DNA of 64,000 nucleotides, taken from contig NW_025954971.1 in assembly GCF_022376445.1 (NCBI RefSeq), positions 372,001 to 436,000 on the forward strand, read 5' to 3'. This stretch comes from Fomitopsis serialis. Taxonomy: Eukaryota; Basidiomycota; Agaricomycetes; Polyporales; Fomitopsidaceae. Numbering within the stretch: position 1 is the stretch's first letter; the number at the start of each line of letters is the position of its first letter. The notes beneath the pieces were generated by a model. It did not search any database. It worked only from the letters and a program-made list of their open reading frames with translations, and was not told the origin of the DNA. This document shows positions 22,440 to 34,849 of this stretch, one piece after another. The translations under genes were made by a program, and so were the position numbers.

Positions 22440-24548
22440 ATGAATTCCTGTGAGTTACATATCCAGGTAGCTACTCGAGATGCTAATACCACACCTGCAG
22501 TATTTGCCAGCAACCGCATCCTGCCTTCACTCAAGCGCCGCTCGAGAGTGCACAGCAAATCAGAGACCCTTACTACACCGACGCGGGGTACGTCGCTCGA
22601 GATTCTCCCTGAACTCGAGGAGGAGGAAGAAGCACAGGCAAGGCCATCCTGCTCCTCGACGCACTCCGCTCCTGCCCACGCCCACAAGCGTAGCAACACC
22701 CCCAGCCATCTCTGCATCAATGTCGGGGACGCCGCAGAGCGCAAGCGCAGCTCGCGCAGAGTCGTCCTCACCGGTGCTGAAGGCCTCACGTTCGAGGACT
22801 TCTTCCCTGCCTGCAGCGCACCTAAGCCTCCGCGCCCTGCGCCCGCTCCTCCCCTGTACGACGCCGAGGCCAGCCGCACGGCGAGCCCAATGGGTGAGTC
22901 TCCGCTAGACAGCATCGATCTGCGATTCTCTGGCCTGGGCATCTCTCTCGACTTCCCCTCCCCGCCTCTGGAGCGTGTGAGCATCAGCGCGTCCCCATCT
23001 CAGTCTCCACTGGCCGCTCGCCGACGCGGGCACTCACCCACGCCCAGCGTGGCAAGCACGGTCACGTCTCACACCAGTTCGAGCTCGGGTTCCAGCGCGG
23101 GCTTCAGCTCGCCGCGTCTGAGGCGCGAACTGATGACACCACCCACCTCTGACGACGACTCCCTCCCGGCGACACCCACGCGCCCACACCTGATGCGTGC
23201 GCCGACGTGCAAGTCCCACCGTGCGTCGGTCCTCTTCGCCAAGTCAATGCCGGACCTCAGCAAGTCTTCCGCGGAGTCGGACGGCGAGTCTGATGTAGAG
23301 TCGGACGTGGAGTGGTACGCGCGCGACATCAGCGATGTCGTTACGCTGTCTACGCCGCTCCCGCCCTCGTTCCCCGCCGTCCTCGTTGCACCGACGAGCA
23401 AGGACCCGAAGGCACGCCCGGACTCGATCATGCCCCTCAAGCGCAGCCGTCTCAGCAAGCCCCTCCCAACAGTTCCCCGGCTATCGATCCAGACGGCGGA
23501 CGCACCTGCGAAGACGAGCCCGAGCGCACAGCTGGACCCCACCTTCATGCAGGCCCGCCGTCGTCGGTCCTTCCTCATCCCGGACAGGCCCCCTCCGCCT
23601 CCCCCAATCCGCATAACACCCTGTGCTTCGTCCTCGTCTCCGCCGACCTCCTCGTCCCTTAGCCCGACTGCTTCGGAGATGGAGGCGTGCACGGAGGAGC
23701 TGCTCGCAGAGCTCGCGAGCGCCGCGCTCAACAGCGGCTTCCTCGGTACGGGCTTCGCCGCGCCGCACACCCCGGGGCCATGGAGCGCAGGCACGACCCC
23801 GACAACGCCCAGCAGCGCGTTCTTCGTGCCGCACTCCGCGTCGTCCTCACGACCTCTGCCGCGGATGTCTCTCCCCACCGACATCTGGGACGACCTCGCG
23901 GAGGACGAGGCCGCGCTGCCAGAGCTCGTCGTCGACGCCTCCGTGTCGCCCGAGCCCGCGACGCCGCAGAGCGTGTCCGTCTACTCCCAACCCAGCAACG
24001 GCCGCTCCGCAGGGTCCGCCTCGCCCGCGTCGTCTTTCTCGTTCGACGTCGACGTGTCCTTCGTCGACGGCAGCAGCACGCCCGTCGTGGACGCGGACCT
24101 CCCCGCCGCGCCCGACAGCCCCGGCTCCGACGCGCCGGCGTTCGAGCAGGAGCGCGTGCTGCGCTCGCGCTGGTCCTCGAGCACGCTCGGCTCGCAGGTG
24201 CAGGCGGAGCGCGAGGCGTTCGGGTGGATCTCGCGCCTGACGCTCTCGCCGACGAAGAAGGCGTCTGCGGCGCGCAGGGCGCCGCCGAGCCCGTCGCCGA
24301 AGTCGCCCACGAAGACGATGTCCGCGTTCGTGCTCCAGAGCCCGCGGTCGCCGACGCGGCCCGCGAACACGAAGCGGTACGGCTACGTCGACTCGCCTGC
24401 GAGTGGGCACGGAAACCAGCGTGGCCTGGAGCGCCGCGGGAGCAGCGTGTCGAGGATGAGCGAGAGCAGCGCGGATAGCGGGTGTTCGAGCCGGAGCGAG
24501 GGCTTGAGGAGGAAGCCGATCCCGGTGGAGATGTTCATCCGGACGTAG
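22440..24548 (+). CDS. Uncharacterised Ser/Pro-rich protein
   Basis: A 10-nt first exon (22440-22449), a 51-nt GT-AG intron (22450-22500) and exon 2 to 24548 give 685 residues starting MNSLFASNRILPSLKRR. The intron is a multiple of three and can also be read through, but removing it gives a more natural N-terminus. The protein is mostly disordered: long Ser/Pro/Thr runs, an acidic EEEEE patch, LTFEDFFPAC, repeated SPxxSP sites typical of proline-directed phosphorylation, and a conserved-looking block RSRWSSSTLGSQVQAERE before GWISRLTLSPTKK. No known domain. Coding DNA is very GC-rich, so opposite-strand open frames here are shadows. Confidence 0.7.
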   Translation: MNSCELHIQVATRDANTTPAVFASNRILPSLKRRSRVHSKSETLTTPTRGTSLEILPELEEEEEAQARPSCSSTHSAPAHAHKRSNTPSHLCINVGDAAERKRSSRRVVLTGAEGLTFEDFFPACSAPKPPRPAPAPPLYDAEASRTASPMGESPLDSIDLRFSGLGISLDFPSPPLERVSISASPSQSPLAARRRGHSPTPSVASTVTSHTSSSSGSSAGFSSPRLRRELMTPPTSDDDSLPATPTRPHLMRAPTCKSHRASVLFAKSMPDLSKSSAESDGESDVESDVEWYARDISDVVTLSTPLPPSFPAVLVAPTSKDPKARPDSIMPLKRSRLSKPLPTVPRLSIQTADAPAKTSPSAQLDPTFMQARRRRSFLIPDRPPPPPPIRITPCASSSSPPTSSSLSPTASEMEACTEELLAELASAALNSGFLGTGFAAPHTPGPWSAGTTPTTPSSAFFVPHSASSSRPLPRMSLPTDIWDDLAEDEAALPELVVDASVSPEPATPQSVSVYSQPSNGRSAGSASPASSFSFDVDVSFVDGSSTPVVDADLPAAPDSPGSDAPAFEQERVLRSRWSSSTLGSQVQAEREAFGWISRLTLSPTKKASAARRAPPSPSPKSPTKTMSAFVLQSPRSPTRPANTKRYGYVDSPASGHGNQRGLERRGSSVSRMSESSADSGCSSRSEGLRRKPIPVEMFIRT

Positions 24549-25702
24549 ACGTGCCGCTCGACTCACTGCAAACGACCGAAACGACCGCGCGAGCGACGAT
24601 GTCCCTTTCTCCTTGGTTCAAGATCAGTAAACTGTATCTCTATCTCCCAGTCTGGCGTCCTCGCCCGACCGAGGTGCGCTGCCCACACCACCATTGTATT
24701 ATTTATCGCCACTCCCTGTAGCATTCGCATTCGAGCATGCCCCTCTGTCTTCTCATCTCCTCTCCTCTCCTTCTCTACTCTCTGCATGGATTTGCTCGGA
24801 ACAATAGTACCCCGGGTCGCCGGATTGATACCGCGCCCGACAATAATACGGTCGTTTCTGCTGCTGTGCTCTACATTTGTCTCCATAGCTACACAATCCC
24901 TGGATAATGCATCGCTTTTTGTTACGACATGCGAAGACGGCCGAAGCAGTGGGGAAGCCGGTGATGGGGTTTGTGTTCTATTGTTCACTGCGAGTGGGCT
25001 TGCTGTGCGATGACAGAAGCTAAGCTTTACTGGTGCGTATATACTTCGTCTGACCCCGCGAGTTCGACCACTGAGTTACGCATGTTTTGTTGTCTGCAGA
25101 TGACCCTGGCCGCTGCTTCACTGCCATGTCTAGATCAGGCTTCCACTCCCATGACGACCTTCTCGAAGTCAGGAAGATGCTGTAAGTGCGGTGCGTGGAT
25201 CACCAGCCCATCAGATGCCTCAGCATGGTCAGAGGTCTGCATTCTCAGCAGGACATTGTCCGAGCGCCATGACTCAACCTGACTAATCCAACCGTCGCCC
25301 GGTGAGCGGGATATCCATTGACAGGATTACCGTATAACTTACATGCCGCGAAGACTCGGACTATGGGCATGACTTCCCATCGCCGCGAGTCCGATGGTTC
25401 GCCATGTCTCAATGTTCGCAACCTCGAGGCGTGGACTCCTCGCGAGTGAGTGAGTGTAGTCACGATGGCCTGTTTTCGCGCTATCTTCGTGTTCTGTCAG
25501 ATGTCCTAAGTTAAGGTTATGGGCACGCCATCTTGGATGCCGATCCGGGCGGGAACGCTCTCATGGGTGGCGCAATTCATGTCCTAGGTTTGCTGACTGA
25601 TCCAGGTACTGTCCGGGTATATATCGTCGTCGACACCCTCGCCCAAACATATTCGTTCCCCACTCTCGTCTTGCGCTGTGAACCCGAGTTCCATACTCCA
25701 CC
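24549..25702. other. Intergenic, about 1.15 kb
   Basis: Between the Ser/Pro-rich gene and the GST, both plus strand. No supported gene. Confidence 0.5.
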
Positions 25703-26594
25703 ATGCCTGAGACTATCACCCTTTACACTGCAAAGGTTCGTGGTGCAGACGCAGGTCATCTGGGGAAACCGACGCTGATCCCCCGCTTTCTGACACGCAG
25801 ATCTGCCCATATGCCCAGAGGGTGAGTACCTCATATGAATGAACATCGGCCAGCGCGATCAACAGACGATCTAGGCAGAACTGGCCCTCGAGGAGGCCAA
25901 GGCAGACTACACCAAGTACCAGATCGATCTGCAGAACAAGCCCGAGTGGTACGCCCCCAAGGTGAATCCCGCGAGCAAGGTCCCCGCGCTCGCCTACGGC
26001 GGGCCCGCCGTGCCCGCCGACCAGCCCTCGCCCGAGTCCGTGAAGCTCGCCGAGTCGCTCATCCTCGTCGAGTTCGTCGCCGACCTTTACCCGCACGCGC
26101 ACCTCCTCCCGTCCGACCCCGTCCAGAAGGCGCGCGCCCGCTTCTTCATCGACGTCGTCTCCACCAAGCTCGTCCCCAGCTGGAACACCGTCCTCCGCGC
26201 GGGCGCGCCCGACGCGGACCAGGCGTTCCTGAGCGCCGTCGACGCCGTCCAGAGCCTCCTGCCCGCGCAGGGCTACGCCGTCGGCGAGTACAGCATCGCG
26301 GACATCGCTATCGCCCCGTTCATCGCCCGCGCATACGTCGCGCTCGGGAATGAGATCGGCGCGTACGAACCCGGCCAGGGCAAGAAGCTCCTCGAGGCTC
26401 TCCAGCAGCCCCGGTTCGCACGCTTCCAGAAGTATTGGGCGGACCTCCAGGCGAGACCGAGCTTCCAGGCTACGTTTGACAAGGTGCGTGGGTTGCGAGG
26501 AGGGCTGTCACCAGGGCATACATTGATCTTGCGTCTCCATAACTAGGAGTACGTCACTGAGGCGTTCAGGAAGCGCTTTGGCAACAAGCAGTGA
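25703..26594 (+). CDS. Omega-class glutathione transferase
   Basis: Four exons (25703-25735, 25801-25821, 25875-26483, 26547-26594) give 236 residues. The thioredoxin-like N-terminal half reads MPETITLYTAK-ICPYAQR-AELALEEAK, with the catalytic Cys in CPYA as in omega-class enzymes, then NPASKVPAL (glutathione-binding cis-Pro) and ESLILVEFVADLYP. The all-helical C-terminal half contains VGEYSIADIAIAPFI. Fungal omega GSTs catalyse thiol transfer, deglutathionylation and reductive removal of glutathione from phenacyl-type or other conjugates, and are multiplied in wood-decay fungi that face plant extractives. The substrate is not predictable. Intron 1 uses a weak GTTCGT donor; an alternative donor would break the conserved CPYA exon. 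Confidence 0.9.
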
Positions 26595-26814
26595 ATCGCG
26601 AAGCTTTGAGGGGCAAGGTTTGCGGAGGCTTAGTAGTGAAGAATCCATGTTGTATTAACACTCAACGGAGTCGGTGGGCATATGAAACAATCGCAACAGA
26701 TTGCTGACAATTGGCCATGGCTTCATCTCTGTCGCGCAAAGGTACCCTGGTGTCAATGATGAATCACGTCTTGTCGTTCATGTAAATGATTGGCCACCTA
26801 GCTAGAAATCACCC
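26595..26814. other. Intergenic
   Basis: 3' flank of the GST gene; nothing else seen. Confidence 0.5.
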
Positions 26815-27645
26815 AGCGACGACTTGTTCGATTCAACGTACAAGCTCGTCAGCGACAACTGATACGACCATCGAGATGAATCGTAGGGTAGCACTAAGGA
26901 CACGCACTGAACATCGACCTCATTGTCATTCAGATATCATGCACTAGCAACGGAGACTAATCATGCACCTGGTAGCAGAACTAATGCCATAATCTGTCTA
27001 TGCACATGCGGCAGATCCTCCTACGAGTCTTTCTATCACCAGACCTGGTCTTCTCGTGGTGCGTCTGCCTCTCTCCAAGCCAGTGCTGTGCCTAGCACTC
27101 ATTGTGTGGCACGGTCGTACAATTTCAGTCAGTCCACGCCACAGGCGCACCGCTGCCCTCAGTACAAGTAGTGGTGTATGGCACGACGTACAACATCAAG
27201 TTGCTAGAACGCCCTCCGTCCGCCCGGAACTCCCAGAGATCCGGAGGCATGCACTTGACGATGTTCGCGAGACCTACTTGACTTCGCCAAAGCACGTCGA
27301 GGGCGGGCGAGCAGCATTCGCGGCACGTTCGGGCGAGAGACGCCACGGTGAGCTTGTCCTCCGCTTTTGCGGCCACCAGGGTCAGTTCCTCAGAGATCAC
27401 TAGCAGACGTGCGTGTTGCGAGTTCTGCGATGTGATTCGCCCCCTTTATAGGCACGGAGGACTCGGACAATAATGGTCGCCACAACACCGTCGTCACCAG
27501 GCTGTGAATGGTTTGGTGTTGTTTCACCTTTGAGCGGCAATTCTCAAGCCAGATGTGACAATCATCTCGTATGGCCCACTTGTACTGTGGATCAAGCAAG
27601 AGTTTCAGGACGTGCCCTTTGTGTATCCTTGACCCAAAGAGCCTC
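26815..27645 (-). repeat. Inverted segmental copy of the F-box gene 1 locus
   Basis: On the minus strand this segment aligns block by block with 19360-21640: the 5' flank (GGCACGTCCTG, then CGAGATGATTGTCA), the TATA box, exon 1, and then the 3' flank (TGGACTGACTGAAA, GATGCGTCTGCC-type block). About 71 bp spanning the start codon and about 1.4 kb (intron plus nearly all of exon 2) are missing. The outermost 26817-26865 block is in plus orientation, implying a further small inversion. Confidence 0.8.
27180..27405 (-). pseudogene. Truncated F-box gene 1 copy
   Basis: Retains the F-box exon (EDKLTVASLARTCRECCSPALDVLWRS and IVKCMPPDLWEFRADGG), about 80% alike to the source, but has no ATG because a ~71-bp deletion removed it, and runs from the old intron start directly into former 3' flanking DNA. 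No leucine-rich part remains. If transcribed from the retained TATA promoter it could give an RNA antisense-like to neither source gene but homologous to F-box exon 1. A non-functional gene relic is the simplest reading. Confidence 0.8.
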
Positions 27646-27824
27646 CCATGACGATCAACCATCACGGAAGCATGGAAGTACTGGCACAACTTACGTAGTA
27701 CGTAGTCCCACGTATGGGCTGTAGATGTGTTGTAGCTAGTGAGCGCAGTTGGCAGCTGTTAAGACACCAATTGGCGCGTCACGGTGTCGTCGGTCAGCGT
27801 CCAAATGAATCCCTCCACCTCCTC

Positions 27825-27880
27825 CCCCCCGTCGTCGTCGTCATCATTATCATCGCCGTCATCGTCATTGGCGTCGTCAT
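27825..27880. repeat. Imperfect GTC/ATC trinucleotide repeat
   Basis: A run of GTCGTCGTC, ATCATT and similar triplets lies between the F-box relic and the 3' end of F-box gene 2. Simple-sequence repeat of no assigned function. Confidence 0.7.
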
Positions 27881-27952
27881 CGTCGCTCGTGCTCGTGTCG
27901 GACCTAATTATGGAAAAATCAGTCGGTACACATCACAGGCAACTCATAGTAC

Positions 27953-29627
27953 TTACACTAGCAGTCTATTACAATGTCGACGGCGCATCGCATTGATCGC
28001 GCGAAGGCACGCAGGATAGAGCCGCTCGATTTCATCCCACGTATCGTTGTGTATGAACGGATAGTCACCCGCAAACTCCTCAAGGTGAGGAAAGATGATA
28101 GCAAGTGACTTCGCAACCTCGTGTGCGTCCCCGTCGCACGCATCGCTGGTGCCCACCATCAGGTGCGTCACGGCAGACTCGACCTCCAGCGCGTCCGGGA
28201 ACTCGAAGAGAATCTGCTCCGCGGACGCGGACAACGTGTCGAGCACGAGCCAGAGGCTCCGCAGGGCGGGGCAGTGCCGCGCGAAGTGCATGAGACCGGT
28301 GAGCGTGCCCGCCGCGGGGGTCCCCCAATTTGGCGGGTTCAGCTCCTCAGCCGGGAGCAGCCGCAGCGACCGGAGGCGGGGCCATGAGAGAGCCATGTGC
28401 CGCAGATCGTCGTCGGCGAGCACGAAGTCGTGCAGCGTGTCCACCCAGACCTCCTCCAACCTGTGAAAGGCGTGCAGGTACCGGAAATCGTCCGCTGTGG
28501 CGGCGGGCTCGGGCTTGACGTCCTCGTCGGCACCCTCGTCGACAGGGTCGAGTCCTGCAACGTGCAGAATGCGGAGGGAGGTGTGTGAGCAATGCTCGTG
28601 GATGGCCTTGAAGAGATGTCCCAGAGGCCCCACCAGGCCGGCTTCGATTTCTAGTATCTCGAGAACAGGGAAGAAGACCGCAGCCAGCATGTCCACGCAG
28701 CTCTTTCCATGACCAGAATTTAGATGCAGTGATATCAAAGCCCGGAAAGATGACGGTGTCTCGAGAGAAGCCGGGGGTAGTGACCACACTGGGCTAGGGT
28801 GAGTCTCGATTACCAGCTCCTCAAGTTCAGGCAGCCTTTGTAATTCCACGAATGCGGCCGCAGGAAAGGAAGCATCAGCATTGACATGAACATAGTATAA
28901 CTCCTTTAACGACGCGAACAGGCCGGGTTGAAGCCAAAGATCCTGTGCCGCGGCGATCGCGTGGTCGACTTGCAGATCGATCGTCTGAAGCTTGTGGCAG
29001 CGTTGAGAGAGACAAGCCAGCAGAAAAGCGGCGCGTTCGTCAAATGCATCCCATGCCACAGTCAAATCGACCAGGTGCGCCCCAAGAAATAGCCGATGGT
29101 CTGGTCCGGCTGTGGCCTGCGGGATGCCGAGGCAGTACCATGTGCGCAGGTTGGGGAAGAGCGGCATTGAGAGAGCGTACATACTCAACGCAAGGTAGAC
29201 GTCGTTTTCGAGGTGTACGTCGCGACGGCCACAGAGCCTGAGCGCAAGTACACGAACACGGGGAGCGTACACGTTGAAGCGATCCCAGTCGCTCGGGCGC
29301 ATCGCTCGTTTGAATGTCTAGAGAACAAACGTTGGACCCGTGGGCACTTACAGAGATATAGCGATTCGTGGTAACACATACCAAGGTGCCACGACCATAG
29401 AGTTCGGGCTGAATCTCCCAGAGATCCGCAGGCATGCACTTCACTATGTTCGCAAGGCCCGATTGGGACCGCCATAGTACGTCGAGGGCGGGTGAGCAGA
29501 AGAAACGACACGTTTGGGCAAGGGAGGCCACGGTTGACTCGTCCTTCGCGTGCTCTGCAACCTGGACGAGAACTTCGGGGATTGCAAGCAGGCGATGGGC
29601 GGCGGACATACGGAGCATTGTACGCAT
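27953..29627 (-). CDS. F-box/LRR-like protein 2
   Basis: Exon 1 29382-29627, a 64-nt intron (29318-29381), exon 2 27953-29317; 536 residues without a break. F-box segment: HRLLAIPEVLVQVAE and LAQTCRFFCSPALDVLWRS; then leucine-rich repeats (LRVLALRLCG..., LRSLRLLPAEELNPP). The intron sits at the same place as in gene 1, and the block SDWDRFNVYAPR is shared, so the two are paralogues in opposite orientation. Presumed SCF substrate receptor; target unknown. The start could also be one of two further in-frame ATGs within the first seven codons. Confidence 0.85.
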
Positions 29628-29734
29628 GCAAGCTACTATACAAAGCGAACATTAGTTGGTAAGGTATGACAAGCGTTTGGCTGGACTCATCAGGCTGAGT
29701 TCAAGTCGCCACGTTCTTTGAATCTTTCGACGAC

Positions 29735-29758
29735 CGTAATGGTCGCCACCATTACGGC
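29735..29758. repeat. Small perfect hairpin sequence
   Basis: 9-bp arms CCGTAATGG and CCATTACGG around a 6-nt loop, about 110 bp upstream of F-box gene 2. Could be a dyad binding site; no known motif. Confidence 0.5.
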
Positions 29759-29925
29759 CATGCACGGGGCAGCCTTGGGTGACATACTCTCACCTACAAA
29801 GTGGCAGTCCCAGAACAAGACGACGCTCTTTGAGATGGCCTACACGCCGGAATATACGAATATTGCACGGCGTAAGTACTATGTAGTAGCACTGCCAGCA
29901 GGATGGTCTAGGGATGGTCTGCTCG

Positions 29926-30027
29926 ACTTGAGGTTAATCACCCAGCGGGTTTGCAGGGCATATTCAGACTCCGCTGTGGCGCGGGCTCCCGTGCGCGCGC
30001 AAGTCGCGTCGCGCCCTCTAAGAGTCG
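29926..30027 (+). repeat. Left terminal inverted repeat
   Basis: 102 bp, matches 30949-31050 inverted with one mismatch (CTCTAAGAG versus CTCTTAGAG). Homology ends abruptly at AGAGTCG. Confidence 0.9.
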
Positions 30028-30948
30028 TGTAACTATACAATTCTAATATGTTTCTTAATGCTCGATACACTCGCGCTATACGATCGACACTGACGTCGAT
30101 CAATCAACACTCTATGGTCATTACAGAATACTAGTAAGCTCAGTACTAGTCCGGCGAGCGAGTTCCGCACCGCCCGACGTCGACTCGGAGCATGTCGCAC
30201 ACATGAAAACACTGTCAAAGTTGTGGTTTACAACACGCTCGTCGGCTGCGTTGGCACGCGGGGCACTGGCCCTGTGTGCTCGTGGTCGGCGTGTTGCGCA
30301 CGCCCCGGCCCTGCTCACCGTCGTCGCTGTCTCCCATCCTGAGCTCGCCGAGTCGCGCGCGTCCACCGTGATTGCGCGCTGGGATATTCGTCCAGTACGC
30401 TCGCAGTGGACGTGTGTGTCGTCCCCCCGCTTGTGTGCCCGCTGACCCGCTTGCCCACTCGCACGTGTGCCCACTCGTCCGCCTGCTCACCCGCCTGTCA
30501 ACCCATCTGCCTGTCTGCTCACCTGCTCGACCTGTCACCCATGTACTACTTGCCTGTTCACCGGCTCGCCCGCCGCCTCCCCGCTCGCGTTGCGCGCGTT
30601 CATCGGCCGTGTCTGCGTGCTGGGCATTTGCCCAGCGCGCTCGCAGTCAGCGTGTGCTGCCGCCCGCGCCCCCGCTCGTGCGTTCGTCCGGCCGACCGTT
30701 CGACGTGCCTGCACGCGGGCATTGACCCAGCGTTCTCGAGGTAGCCATGCGTGTTGTGCTGCACGTTAGTTGCCGCGTCCTGTGCCTGCATTAGTGAGGC
30801 CCGTCGCTCGCGTGCGTCTGCGCTCACCCGTGGGCACTCGCCCTCGCCCGCCCCAGCCCCCGCGAGCCGCTCACCCTTCCCAGCCATCTGCTTGTTGCTG
30901 TGCCCGAGCCCGCGGTATGTTCGTGGGCCGCGTAAGTTACGACGTTGG

Positions 30949-31050
30949 CGACTCTAAGAGGGCGCGACGCGACTTGCGCGCGCACGGGAGCCCGCGCCAC
31001 AGCGGAGTCTGAATATGCCCTGCAAACCCGCTGGGTGATTAACCTCAAGT
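30949..31050 (-). repeat. Right terminal inverted repeat
   Basis: Partner of the left repeat; its outer end is followed at once by the second GTCTGCTCG copy. Confidence 0.9.
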
Positions 31051-31256
31051 GTCTGCTCGTGCGGAGACAGCGTGATGGCTGGGTGTGTGACAGCTCGCGT
31101 GACCGACGCGACGCGGGAAGGGGCGCTTACGCGATCGCGTTCATCTCCGCGCGCGCCGCTCTGGCTTTGTGCTAACCGTGGAACCTGCGCCGGACCGACT
31201 CTTTGAATGGCCTCCAATGTCGTCGCGCATATCTACACGTCTTGAGACCACCCTCC

Positions 31257-34682
<3,426 letters not shown>

Positions 34683-34849
34683 CAAGGATGGTAATCGTGG
34701 GGTGGTATCATTGCGATCATGGGTACTGCACTAATGATACAATAGTTAAAGGGCACTGGCCGTGCGCTCGTCGACGTCGTTGCGTTAAGAATCATGAATA
34801 AGTTAATCGTGAAGGGGAGTGTCGCTCGGCAAGGGCAGTCGGAGCAGCC

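Larger units (their letters stand above)
29926..31050. mobile_element. Non-autonomous TIR transposon, Mutator-like
   Basis: 1,125-bp element bounded by 102-bp terminal inverted repeats (29926-30027 and 30949-31050) that differ at a single base; ends are ACTTGAGGTTAATCACCC. It is flanked on both sides by the 9-bp direct repeat GTCTGCTCG (29917-29925 and 31051-31059), a target-site duplication. Long inverted ends plus a 9-bp duplication point to Mutator-like elements; Merlin-type elements with 8-9 bp are an alternative. The interior has no transposase and is a C-rich, imperfectly repetitive filler (CCCGCCTGCTCACC-like units around 30420-30600). Near-identity of the ends suggests recent insertion. 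It lies between F-box gene 2 and the RecQ gene. Confidence 0.88.

Noticed and set aside
21739..22443. 234-codon plus-strand open frame before the Ser/Pro-rich gene
   Set aside because: Composition is not protein-like, it contains a tandem ATGGTATTTCG repeat, and it overlaps the better-supported start at 22440.
22106..24566. Several long minus-strand frames and alternative plus frames
   Set aside because: Shadow frames of a GC-rich Ser/Pro coding exon.
30120..30900. Protein-coding ORFs inside the transposon
   Set aside because: Overlapping frames on both strands come from C-rich repetitive filler with no transposase-like residues.
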